A stretch of 64,000 nucleotides of DNA from Jejuia rubra (GTDB taxonomy: Bacteria > Bacteroidota > Bacteroidia > Flavobacteriales > Flavobacteriaceae), in the NCBI RefSeq assembly GCF_042684665.1, contig NZ_JBHULY010000016.1, forward strand, positions 124,001 through 188,000, read 5' to 3'. The notes under the pieces were generated by a model. That model saw only the letters and a list, made by a program, of their open reading frames with translations. It did not search any database and was not told where the DNA came from. The position numbers and the translations under genes are program-made. Of this stretch, positions 32,970-40,401 are shown one piece after another. The stretch's first letter is position 1, and each line of letters opens with the position of its first letter.

Positions 32970-33161
32970 TTCAGCTTAACATTTAATACTAAATAATACA
33001 ATATGATGTCATAAAACAAATGCCACATTAATTATTCTGAATACCTTAAAAAAGGGCTTTCATATTTAATATTTCATAAAAATCAATGTCACAAATAGTC
33101 AATTTTATTAAACACTTTTATTCGATCTGTATATCTATTCCTTTGGTAAGCTTTGTAAGTA
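32970..33161. other. Intergenic region between narK and nasA
   Basis: 192 bp of AT-rich sequence that must hold the nasA promoter. No clean TAnnTTTG box or AAGTA-type dyad was found; a partial site GTAAGTATTAACTT overlaps the narK stop. Confidence 0.3.
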
Positions 33162-34577
33162 TTAACTTTTCACCTTAACAGGAATTAGATTCTCGCTATC
33201 TAAATTAGCTACTTCTTCATCTTCAGTTGAAAAACGGATAGCCAAGGATACTATAGCGGTCATCACCACTATTGCTCCAATTATAAAATACCCAGACGAA
33301 ACAGCTCCGGAAGATGCGACGGATTGGGCCGTCTTTATGGCCTCCTCTCCTAAACCTTGATTAGCCGCAATGGCCGCCTTTTCCGCAACGGCGGATTGCG
33401 ACTTTAACAACATTGCTGCTAAAAAGGCACCTACATTACCCCCAGCACCAACGATTCCAGAAACAGAACCTATGGCCTTTTTGTTAATGAAAGGCACTAC
33501 CGAAAATGTTGCCCCTTCTGCCATTTGAACAGATAAACTGAATAGGATTAAAAACAGAATCCCAACAACAATACTTGTAGCGCTAGAAAAAGTCATCAGC
33601 ATTGCTCCCTGAACCGCCAAAATCCCAGATAGAAATAAAACTCGGCCTCTTAAACCTTTCAGCTTTCCAAACTTATCCCCGAAGAAACCGCCAAGTGTTC
33701 GAGCAAAAATATTCATCAATGCAAAGGACAATACGATATTTCCAGCAGTTACCCTTTCCAATTGAAAGGTGTTTTGAAGGTAATCATCCATGGTGCCATA
33801 CACAGTCAATTCTATACCGAAACAAGAAGCGTATACTAAAAACAGAATCCAAGTTCTGTAATCTTTAATCACTGTAAGGAATCCAACTTTGTCCTTTTTA
33901 GTAGTTATCGTTTCGCCCGAAGCCTTTAAATCCTTAAAGTTTCCTTGTGGCGTATCTTGGGTAAAGAAATAATAGACAAGCCCCATTATAAAACAGACCG
34001 TACCGGCAATCACCATGGAATATCTCCAAGCTTCAGCTTCAGCTACGCCAAAACCTACTACGGCGGCCGCTATTAACGGCATACCCAAGCGGTTAGCTCC
34101 ACCACCTAGATTTCCCCATCCTGCTGAAGTAGCATTTGCTGTCCCAACAATATTAGGGGCAAACATCAATGAGGTGTGAACCTGCGTAATCACAAACGAG
34201 GCTCCGATAAAACCAATAAACAATCTACAGATTAGAAACTGTAATGGGGTTTGCACCAAACCGCAAAGAATAACAGGAATAGCTCCTAAAATCAATAGCC
34301 AAGTATAACAAAGTCTTGGGCCATATTTATCACATAATTTGCCAATCAATAAACGAGCGAAAACGGTTCCCGAAACCGCTAAAATGATAGAGTTCCATTT
34401 TTGATCAGGTGTTAAACCTAAATCCTTAACTACATCTGGCATAAACGGAACAATACCAAACCATGCAAAGAAACACATGAAAAATGATATTGCCGTTATC
34501 CAAAAGGTCCGTATTGGAAGGCTTTTTAGGTTGTACAATTTTAATGTCGTTGATTTAGTGTGTGTTGTGGTATTCAT
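33162..34577 (-). CDS. narK: NarK-family nitrate/nitrite transporter (MFS)
   Basis: Major facilitator protein of 471 residues with about twelve hydrophobic segments. NarK/NNP signatures are visible: FAWFGIVPFMPDV near 37-49, RLLIGKLCDKYGPR (motif A, about 75-88) and the two nitrate-signature glycine-rich stretches NATSAGWGNLGGGANRLGMP (about 147-166) and GSVSGIVGAGGNVGAFLAAM (about 362-381). It precedes the nasA operon on the same strand. Import of nitrate for assimilation is likely. Its upstream region has several TA(A/C)GTA half-sites including a full dyad. Confidence 0.92.
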   Translation of the reverse strand: MNTTTHTKSTTLKLYNLKSLPIRTFWITAISFFMCFFAWFGIVPFMPDVVKDLGLTPDQKWNSIILAVSGTVFARLLIGKLCDKYGPRLCYTWLLILGAIPVILCGLVQTPLQFLICRLFIGFIGASFVITQVHTSLMFAPNIVGTANATSAGWGNLGGGANRLGMPLIAAAVVGFGVAEAEAWRYSMVIAGTVCFIMGLVYYFFTQDTPQGNFKDLKASGETITTKKDKVGFLTVIKDYRTWILFLVYASCFGIELTVYGTMDDYLQNTFQLERVTAGNIVLSFALMNIFARTLGGFFGDKFGKLKGLRGRVLFLSGILAVQGAMLMTFSSATSIVVGILFLILFSLSVQMAEGATFSVVPFINKKAIGSVSGIVGAGGNVGAFLAAMLLKSQSAVAEKAAIAANQGLGEEAIKTAQSVASSGAVSSGYFIIGAIVVMTAIVSLAIRFSTEDEEVANLDSENLIPVKVKS

Positions 34578-34580
34578 AAT

Positions 34581-34620
34581 TAAGTACTTTTATACGTACA
34601 AATCTACGTATTAATACTTA
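34581..34620 (-). promoter_or_regulatory. narK control region: TACGTA-N4-TACTTA dyad and overlapping TAnnTTTG box
   Basis: Dyad TACGTA (34605-34610), TTAA, TACTTA (34615-34620). A -7 box TAGATTTG on the minus strand spans 34606-34599 and overlaps the dyad edge. Further half-sites are TAAGTA at 34581 and TACGTA at 34593. The dyad here lies just upstream of the -7 box, unlike at nrtA and the globin gene. Confidence 0.6.
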
Positions 34621-34739
34621 ATTTAGATATTGAAAACTTACGTATTGCTTGATTTATGCGAAGTTGATAATTTGGGGGTGTAGAATTTGTGGATTTGGTA
34701 AGATCCCGGAAGATAACGACCTTAAAATTGAAGAACTAA

Positions 34740-35078
34740 TTATTCTCTTTGCAATGCTGAAAGAATGAAAACCCCTGAATAGCCAGGAGCAAGCGTTGTA
34801 CAGACTTTAAATTCATCACCATCTGCACTCAATTCCCGGGTCTGTACTTTTAGTTTTAATCCAGGCAGCTTATAATTTTCTGAAAGATTTGTTTCAACGA
34901 AAATATTATCTATTGATATCATACTATTTGGAGACTCATCAAATTGAAGCAAAAAAGATCCTGGGCAGTCAATGCTTTCTCCTAAAACCTCCGCATCATA
35001 CCATAGGATATCATTATCCTTAGAGCATGAAACAAATATCAAAATAATGGAAAGATATCTTAAATAGATTTTCATCAT
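34740..35078 (-). CDS. Small hypothetical lipoprotein
   Basis: A 112-residue protein with a lipoprotein signal (lipobox FVSC at about 15-18). The mature part is soluble with two further cysteines (about 38 and 93), possibly paired, and a predicted beta-rich pattern. Family not recognised. It stands alone between narK and the response regulator gene on the same strand; the downstream position of narK gives no functional link. Confidence 0.7.
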   Translation of the reverse strand: MMKIYLRYLSIILIFVSCSKDNDILWYDAEVLGESIDCPGSFLLQFDESPNSMISIDNIFVETNLSENYKLPGLKLKVQTRELSADGDEFKVCTTLAPGYSGVFILSALQRE

Positions 35079-35136
35079 ACCTGTTTTACCTTAAAGATGC
35101 AACAATAGCATGAGGGTTGCGTACAAATTTTAAAGC

Positions 35137-35802
35137 CTAAACCAACCCAAATTCCCTGGCCTTATCAGTCAATTCCTTTAGATTGGACACCTCCAATTTT
35201 TTCATCAAATTAAAACGGTGTACTTCGGCTGTACGCTTGCTGATTTGAAGTTCATCAGCAATATCCTTGTTGTTTTTAAGCTCCAATACCAAGCCTAAAA
35301 TTTGCTTTTCGCGTTTGGTAAGGTTAAATGGATCTCCTTTTGGAGCAGTCTTGCGTTCTACGGCAGAACTTGTATTACCATCAACAAAATTGTTCATAAT
35401 TATGGCGGAAACATCGCCTGTAAAATACTTACCCCCGTAGGCTACTTTATTCAGAGCCTTTAAAAACTCTTCTTTGCTTGCCCCTTTTAATAAATAGCCG
35501 TCCGCACCTGCTTGAATGGCCTGCACGACATATTCCTCGGAATCGTGCATGGACAGCACCAAAGTTTTTACATCAGAACCTGATTTGTTTATTTCACCAA
35601 CCACTTCAATACCGTTCATTTCGGGCATCCGGATATCCACTATCAATATGTGCGGCTTACTTCTTTGGATTACTTCAAGAGCTTCCTTTCCGTTTGAGGC
35701 CTCAGCAATTACCTCAATACCTGTCTGGTCTTCCAAAAGCGCCCGTATACCGTCCCTTACCAAAACATGGTCATCGGCAAGTACAACATTAATTTTGTCC
35801 AT
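35137..35802 (-). CDS. NarL/LuxR-type response regulator
   Basis: Transcription factor of 221 residues: receiver domain (Asp10/Asp11, phosphoacceptor Asp56 in LIVDIRMP, Lys near 105) and a C-terminal LuxR helix-turn-helix (LTKREKQILGLVLELKNNKDIADELQ...KRTAEVHRFNLMKKL, about 155-205). No kinase gene is adjacent; a NarX-type kinase without its own regulator is at 50435-51238. An AAGTA-type dyad precedes the start, which ties it to the nitrogen-oxide genes. Confidence 0.92.
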   Translation of the reverse strand: MDKINVVLADDHVLVRDGIRALLEDQTGIEVIAEASNGKEALEVIQRSKPHILIVDIRMPEMNGIEVVGEINKSGSDVKTLVLSMHDSEEYVVQAIQAGADGYLLKGASKEEFLKALNKVAYGGKYFTGDVSAIIMNNFVDGNTSSAVERKTAPKGDPFNLTKREKQILGLVLELKNNKDIADELQISKRTAEVHRFNLMKKLEVSNLKELTDKAREFGLV

Positions 35803-35835
35803 TAACTAGCAATTATAAATACAAAAGTAAGAAAA

Positions 35836-35851
35836 TAAGTAATACTACGTA
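35836..35851 (-). promoter_or_regulatory. TAAGTA-N4-TACGTA dyad upstream of the NarL-type regulator gene
   Basis: TAAGTA (35836-35841), ATAC, TACGTA (35846-35851), 33 bp upstream of the start codon. Fifth member of the dyad family in the window. Confidence 0.55.
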
Positions 35852-35994
35852 TTTTTTTGGAACTTACATTCGGATACGCTTCATAAATAATGGCCTAATA
35901 AAGGACTTGCAATACCCAACATATATTGTCAAAATGTTTCGATTTATCCAACCCTTAAAATAGCAAAAGGTCATTTTATAAAGGTAAATTTTTG

Positions 35995-36942
35995 TTAACC
36001 GGTCAACTTTTGAATAATCCTTTTTGTGGGCAAAATAGCATCGGTATGCTCAATACTTGGGCCAGCAACCCAAACGGTTTTGTATGTGGCTTTGGTGGCG
36101 GCATTTTTGGTAGCGTTCATCCCAATAGAAAATCGAATCATTTTTACCCACTTTTTCAGTTTTCGGTTTTTATTAAGGAGATTTTCCAACCACGTTGCTT
36201 TCGTACCAATTTTTTGAACGTAGGGTGTGTTAATTACTGTGCAAGGTGTCCCCGAAATACGCTCGGTCATCACAATATCATCAGCACCGTATTCCACGCA
36301 GGCTTGTTTGTACTCCTCCGTCACATTGGCCTCCACCGAGGCAATAAAAGGGCTTCCAACAGAAACTCCAGCCGCACCATAGCTCAACATCCTATCAATA
36401 TCTTCTTTTTGACCGACTCCTCCGGCAGAAATAATGGGTATATTACAATGAGACACCAATTCTGAAATCAAGTCCTTTGGGGACAAGTTACCACGGTGCC
36501 CTCCTGCTTGGTCGTTAACAGCTATGATGGCATCTGCACCCAACCCTTCCACTTTTTTTGCAAATTTTAAGTCCACGACATCACAAAACACCTTAATGCC
36601 TACTTTATGGGCTTCCTTAATAGTTTCCTCCGGGCTTCCCAAAGAGGTAATGATAAAATCACATCCTTCTTCACAAATGACTTCCAATTGCGCCCTATAC
36701 TTAACGTTTGACTTATTGACAATCAGGTTGAAGCCGAATGAACCTCCTTCAACCTTGGCCTCTTTAAGTTCTTTTAATGCCTCGCGCAATTCCTCCAAAG
36801 TCCGATAATTCAAAGCAGGAATACAGCCAGCAATTCCTCCCTTCATGGCTTCTTTTACCATGGCTACATTAGACACCAAAAACATCGGTGCTTGAATTAT
36901 GGGATGCTTGATATTGAGAAGTTTGGTTAATTCCGTTGCCAT
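35995..36942 (-). CDS. Nitronate monooxygenase-like flavoprotein
   Basis: FMN-dependent TIM-barrel enzyme of 315 residues, class I nitronate monooxygenase/2-nitropropane dioxygenase family. Motifs: KHPIIQAPM at the start, DAIIAVNDQAGGHRG (about 134-148, FMN/catalytic His), PIISAGGVGQKEDIDRMLSYGAAGVSVGSPF (about 169-199). It oxidises toxic alkyl nitronates; enoyl-ACP reductase FabK-type activity is an alternative for some relatives. A 12-bp palindrome shared with the divergent gene lies 31 bp upstream. Confidence 0.85.
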   Translation of the reverse strand: MATELTKLLNIKHPIIQAPMFLVSNVAMVKEAMKGGIAGCIPALNYRTLEELREALKELKEAKVEGGSFGFNLIVNKSNVKYRAQLEVICEEGCDFIITSLGSPEETIKEAHKVGIKVFCDVVDLKFAKKVEGLGADAIIAVNDQAGGHRGNLSPKDLISELVSHCNIPIISAGGVGQKEDIDRMLSYGAAGVSVGSPFIASVEANVTEEYKQACVEYGADDIVMTERISGTPCTVINTPYVQKIGTKATWLENLLNKNRKLKKWVKMIRFSIGMNATKNAATKATYKTVWVAGPSIEHTDAILPTKRIIQKLTG

Positions 36943-36973
36943 AAAAAACTTTTTTTCAAAGATAACAAAATAT

Positions 36974-36985
36974 TATGCATGCATA
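36974..36985 (-). promoter_or_regulatory. TATGCATGCATA palindrome upstream of nitronate monooxygenase
   Basis: Perfect 12-bp palindrome 31 bp upstream of the start codon. Nearly identical to the site at 37070-37081 in front of the divergent gene. Confidence 0.5.
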
Positions 36986-37069
36986 GTATTTGAAAATCAA
37001 TCAGTTATGAAACACAACAATAAAAACAGTGTTAAATAACTGATAATATGACTTTTATCATTTTTTTAT

Positions 37070-37091
37070 TATGCACGCATAATTAATTTTG
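37070..37091 (+). promoter_or_regulatory. TATGCACGCATA site and TAnnTTTG box upstream of the secreted PepSY-like gene
   Basis: TATGCACGCATA at 37070-37081 matches the other palindrome in 11 of 12 bases. A -7 box TAATTTTG follows at 37084-37091, so the site sits between the -33 and -7 positions, where a bound protein would block the polymerase. Confidence 0.5.
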
Positions 37092-37118
37092 AATATCAAA
37101 TTTTAGAACTCCTTTATC

Positions 37119-37619
37119 ATGAAAACTTACATCTTTTGCCTTTTTGGGTTTTGCTTTGCCACATTTGTAAATTCGCAAACTGTAGAGCTACCAGAAACTG
37201 TTATCTCCATCAATTCTCACTATTTGAATTCGTTGGATTCCGAAAATTCGTGTCATTACGTTAAAAAATTGGAGCAGGCGTTATTAAAATATGACCATTC
37301 CAAAATATCATCCCTTTATGACTCAAAAAGCGATATCTACAGGGTAACCTTTAAAATTCCTAACGGGCAAATCATCGCTTCTTTCAATAAGGATGGAAAA
37401 ATTGTTAAGACTTTTGAGAAATATAACAACGTCCGATTACCACAAACCGTTTTGCAGGCAATTGCTGAAAAATATCCCAGTTATTCTATTGTAGAAGATG
37501 TATATATCGTGAAATATCATAAAGACGAGGATAACTTAAAACAAGAGTATCGTATTAAAGTCAAAAACGAAGATGAAATTTTTACGGTAAAATCCAATAA
37601 TCTTGGCGTCTTTATTTAA
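37119..37619 (+). CDS. Secreted PepSY-like/DUF2874-type hypothetical protein (paralogue of 24047-24595)
   Basis: A 166-residue exported protein with a signal peptide of about 19 residues (FVNSQ). The core YRVTFKIPNGQIIASFNKDG, KTFEKYNNVRLPQTVLQAI and KYPSYSIVEDVY follows the PepSY-like pattern and can be laid against the protein at 24047-24595 over most of its length. Shares a palindromic operator with the divergent nitronate monooxygenase gene. No function known. Confidence 0.7.
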   Translation: MKTYIFCLFGFCFATFVNSQTVELPETVISINSHYLNSLDSENSCHYVKKLEQALLKYDHSKISSLYDSKSDIYRVTFKIPNGQIIASFNKDGKIVKTFEKYNNVRLPQTVLQAIAEKYPSYSIVEDVYIVKYHKDEDNLKQEYRIKVKNEDEIFTVKSNNLGVFI

Positions 37620-37625
37620 AATGTG

Positions 37626-38855
37626 TTACTCCAAAAATTGGTAATACCCACTTTTTAAATATGCCCCTTCCGGAAACCCAATAGGATGATCTATATCGTG
37701 TTGGGTTTTCAATTTTACTTTGTAGGGCCTAGATTTTGAAGACAAAACTTGGGCATTGATATCATAAAACGTCTGAGCAATTATCCGCGATGAGCATGAC
37801 GCCAATACCAACAATCCTTTTTTAGCAGTGAGTTGTTCGCCTAAATCCGCCAATTGAGCATATTTTTTTTTAGCGAGTTCAATTTCTGAAGCCTGCTTTG
37901 CAAAACTTGGTGGGTCGATAACCACCACATCAAAAGTGGTTTTGTTTTTTATGAGATGTTTTAACTCCTCAAAGGCATCACCAGCAATGGTTTTATGAAC
38001 CCCTTGATAAGTATTTAGTTTTCCATTTTGAACTGCAATTTCAAGCGCTTGTTTACTAATATCCAAACTGGTTACCTCCGTTGCACTGTTGGCCAAGGCA
38101 TGTACCGAAAACCCACCAGCATATGAAAACACATCCAATACCCTTTTCCCTCTACTCCACTCGCCCACTTGTTTTCTATTGGCACGATGGTCCAAAAAAT
38201 AGCCTGTTTTATGCCCCTTGATCACATTGGCCGAAAAATTTACGCCATGTTCCACAAACTCAACCACTTCATTTTCTAAGGTACCATAAACTACTTCCCC
38301 ATTTTTAAATTGGTGTGCTTTGGATTGTTCCAATCCCCGACTCAAACGCATGACGACAGTTTTGGCTTTTGAAATTTGTTGCAAACTTGGGAGGATATCT
38401 TCCAAATAGGGCAACCAAATTTCAGAATATAGTTTCACCACTAAAACATGAGCATAAACATCAGCAATCAATCCAGGAAAACCATCGTTTTCACCAAAAA
38501 CCAATCGGAAACTGTTGGTATTTGTCTCCAATAATGGGATTCGTTTTGCGAAAGCTTCGTCTATTTTCCTTTGAAAAAAGATGGTATTAATTTCAACTTT
38601 TTCAAATCCGGAATGCAACATTTTGATTCGGATGGGTGAATTCTCATCATATAGACCCAAACCCATTACGCGATTCTTGCTTTTGCTGAAAATAATAGCC
38701 AAATCCCCAGTTTTGGCGTCAGCATTGATTTTGGTGATGCTATTTGAAAACACCCATGGATGCCCATTAAGGACGAACTGTTCGCCTTTGGTATTCAGTT
38801 TTACTGCGATTCTTTTGGATTGAAAATTAGATTTTATTTTAGTCTTGAATGACAT
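37626..38855 (-). CDS. rlmI: Class I SAM-dependent rRNA methyltransferase, RlmI-like (PUA plus Rossmann)
   Basis: A 409-residue cytosolic enzyme with an N-terminal PUA domain (RIAVKLNTKGEQFVLNGHPWVFSNSI) and a C-terminal Rossmann methyltransferase: GHKTGYFLDHRANRKQV, VLDVFSYAGGFSVHAL (SAM motif I), DVVVIDPPSFAK (motif IV, catalytic-type DPPSF) and LASCSSRI. The family methylates cytosine C5 of 23S rRNA (E. coli C1962). Convergent with the PepSY-like gene at a 6-bp distance. Confidence 0.88.
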   Translation of the reverse strand: MSFKTKIKSNFQSKRIAVKLNTKGEQFVLNGHPWVFSNSITKINADAKTGDLAIIFSKSKNRVMGLGLYDENSPIRIKMLHSGFEKVEINTIFFQRKIDEAFAKRIPLLETNTNSFRLVFGENDGFPGLIADVYAHVLVVKLYSEIWLPYLEDILPSLQQISKAKTVVMRLSRGLEQSKAHQFKNGEVVYGTLENEVVEFVEHGVNFSANVIKGHKTGYFLDHRANRKQVGEWSRGKRVLDVFSYAGGFSVHALANSATEVTSLDISKQALEIAVQNGKLNTYQGVHKTIAGDAFEELKHLIKNKTTFDVVVIDPPSFAKQASEIELAKKKYAQLADLGEQLTAKKGLLVLASCSSRIIAQTFYDINAQVLSSKSRPYKVKLKTQHDIDHPIGFPEGAYLKSGYYQFLE

Positions 38856-38978
38856 AACATGTTTGCATGCCCTAAAAATATCGGTTTTAAATCAATTAAA
38901 AAATTATCGTACTTAACCCAAAAAAATACCTTCATAAATTATGGTTATGAAGGTACGTTTATCAATGAAATTCGGCTT

Positions 38979-40151
38979 TTAGTGCTTGATTATTTTTTTG
39001 ACAACTTGATTTCCATTTATCTGTATTTTTAAGAAGTACAAACCATCTGATAAATTTGAAATATTGATACTATCCCCAACAATATCCAACTTTTGATTTA
39101 CCATTAACCCTTTTGAGTCAAACAACTCAAAGGTAAAAGGAAAATTATGATTGGTTATCTTGATAATATCTTTTGTTGGGTTTGGAAATATGGATAGTTC
39201 ATTATAATCTTTAGAATCAGTATGTAATGGATTGTTAATGAAAACTCTACTGCTTCCATTGCTATAGTTGAATGCTAGCAATTCATTCCAAATAAAATCT
39301 ATTGTACTTTGAAAATTACTTTGAACCAGGGCATTAACGGTATTTGGAATTGTATAAGTTACTGGTGCTTTTTCTTCATAAATGGCCATATAAGTTATCA
39401 AACTAGCTAAAAAGTAAAGTGTTGGCTCTCCGTGTGGCGCATTATCTTCATATAGCTCTAAAATGGGGATCTGGCTTAAAGGCGTATCTGTTAATAACTT
39501 ACTTAGCACTGGTCCAACAGGGATCATTCTAACATTTTCACTTGGGCGTGCAGCTTGAACAAAGTCTTGATAATCAATCCACCAATTATGAAAATCACCT
39601 GTTGTGTAATTATTGTAATTCTCAAACTCAGCTTCAGAAGGCGGAAAACCTTCTCCTGAAATGAAAGTAGCCATATCTGGCCAGTTTTCGTAAATGTAAG
39701 TTACCGCGCTTTCTTCTTGATTGTCAATCCAATCTACAATATCTAATGTTGCTGATAGCGGAGATGTTGTTGGATTTCCATGGTAATTTACATTTGAAGG
39801 CTGATATTGTATAAAATTAGCAGCTGTGAGTAAGATGGTATTAAAATTTGCTTCTGAAAACTCTTGGGTATCAGATTCCCATGCAGATGGTACTTCACTA
39901 AATCCCCATTGCGCAATAGGTGGAAGGTTAGAATGTTGTGGTAAAAATCCATATTGTCCTGAAACTGAAATAGTGTGTCCTGCTTCTTGGGCTAATAAAT
40001 GCACCCAGTGGGGTACGGTTGTTTCATCGGATGATGTGGCATGAACAATAAGGCTATGTCCAAAAACATACATGGTTTTATTGTCTTGAGCTAATGTGCT
40101 GCTGGTACCAATAAGGCATAATACTAAGGCTAACTGTAATAAGTTTTTCAT
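38979..40151 (-). CDS. T9SS-exported SGNH-hydrolase-like protein
   Basis: Secreted protein of 390 residues: signal peptide (about 1-21, ending TLAQ), a central domain with MYVFGHSLIVH near the start and DNAPHGEPTLYFLASLITYMAIY (about 237-260), which resemble the first block (nucleophile Ser) and last block (Asp-x-x-His) of SGNH hydrolases. The C-terminal about 75 residues are a type A sorting domain (LSIFPNPTKDIIKI ... LSDGLYFLKIQINGNQVVKKIIKH), sending it out through the type IX system. Substrate unknown; the SGNH call is tentative. Confidence 0.7.
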   Translation of the reverse strand: MKNLLQLALVLCLIGTSSTLAQDNKTMYVFGHSLIVHATSSDETTVPHWVHLLAQEAGHTISVSGQYGFLPQHSNLPPIAQWGFSEVPSAWESDTQEFSEANFNTILLTAANFIQYQPSNVNYHGNPTTSPLSATLDIVDWIDNQEESAVTYIYENWPDMATFISGEGFPPSEAEFENYNNYTTGDFHNWWIDYQDFVQAARPSENVRMIPVGPVLSKLLTDTPLSQIPILELYEDNAPHGEPTLYFLASLITYMAIYEEKAPVTYTIPNTVNALVQSNFQSTIDFIWNELLAFNYSNGSSRVFINNPLHTDSKDYNELSIFPNPTKDIIKITNHNFPFTFELFDSKGLMVNQKLDIVGDSINISNLSDGLYFLKIQINGNQVVKKIIKH

Positions 40152-40232
40152 AAGTAGGTATTTTAATAAATTTTATAATTTATAATATAACAGTTTAATT
40201 GGATAAAATCCTACCTAATAAATTCACTAAAT

Positions 40233-40263
40233 AAAAAAACGCAACCAAAATGGTTGCGTTTTT
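40233..40263. terminator. Intrinsic terminator beside the tRNA fragments
   Basis: Stem AAAAACGCAACCA (40235-40247), loop AAA, stem TGGTTGCGTTTTT (40251-40263). It can serve both strands. On the minus strand it follows the 5' tRNA half, as a terminator would follow a tRNA gene. Confidence 0.8.
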
Positions 40264-40305
40264 CTCTATATCAACCTGCCGCCCTACCAACTGAGCTAAG
40301 TCTCC
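40264..40305 (-). pseudogene. 5' half of a tRNA gene
   Basis: Read on the minus strand: acceptor strand GGAGACT, TA, D-stem GCTC, loop AGTTGGTA, D-stem GGGC, then GGCAGGTTGATATAGAG. There is no anticodon stem partner, T arm or 3' acceptor strand after it; a terminator follows instead. Confidence 0.7.
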
Positions 40306-40321
40306 AAATCAAAAAATTACT

Positions 40322-40359
40322 TGTGGAGACTGTGGGAATCGAACCCACGACGCACAGAG
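40322..40359 (-). pseudogene. 3' half of a tRNA gene, upstream of the 5' half
   Basis: Read on the minus strand: variable-region-like CTCTGTGCGTC, T arm GTGGG TTCGATT CCCAC, acceptor strand AGTCTCC, then ACA. AGTCTCC pairs perfectly with GGAGACT of the 5' half that lies 16 nt further on. The halves are thus in permuted order. They may be leftovers of two tandem tRNA genes or one permuted gene. Confidence 0.7.
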
Positions 40360-40370
40360 TGCTTTTGATG

Positions 40371-40398
40371 AGATACTGAAACAAGTTCAGTATGACAT
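40371..40398. repeat. 'GTCATACTGAACTTGTTTCAGTATCTCAT' type repeat after dnaK
   Basis: Inverted repeat ATACTGAA / TTCAGTAT around 40373-40393 with a 5-nt loop; the wording is that of a common dispersed flavobacterial repeat. Lies just downstream of the dnaK stop. Confidence 0.55.
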
Positions 40399-40401
40399 AA
40401 A

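Noticed and set aside
2710..35851. NarL heptamers in 7-2-7 arrangement
   Set aside because: TACTTAT fits the heptamer, but the two halves point outward with four bases between them instead of inward with two, so the Fnr-type reading was preferred.
40264..40359. Permuted tmRNA (two-piece ssrA)
   Set aside because: The 5' part has a normal tRNA D arm (GCTCAGTTGGTA) and there is no tag-peptide reading frame or pseudoknot region between the halves.
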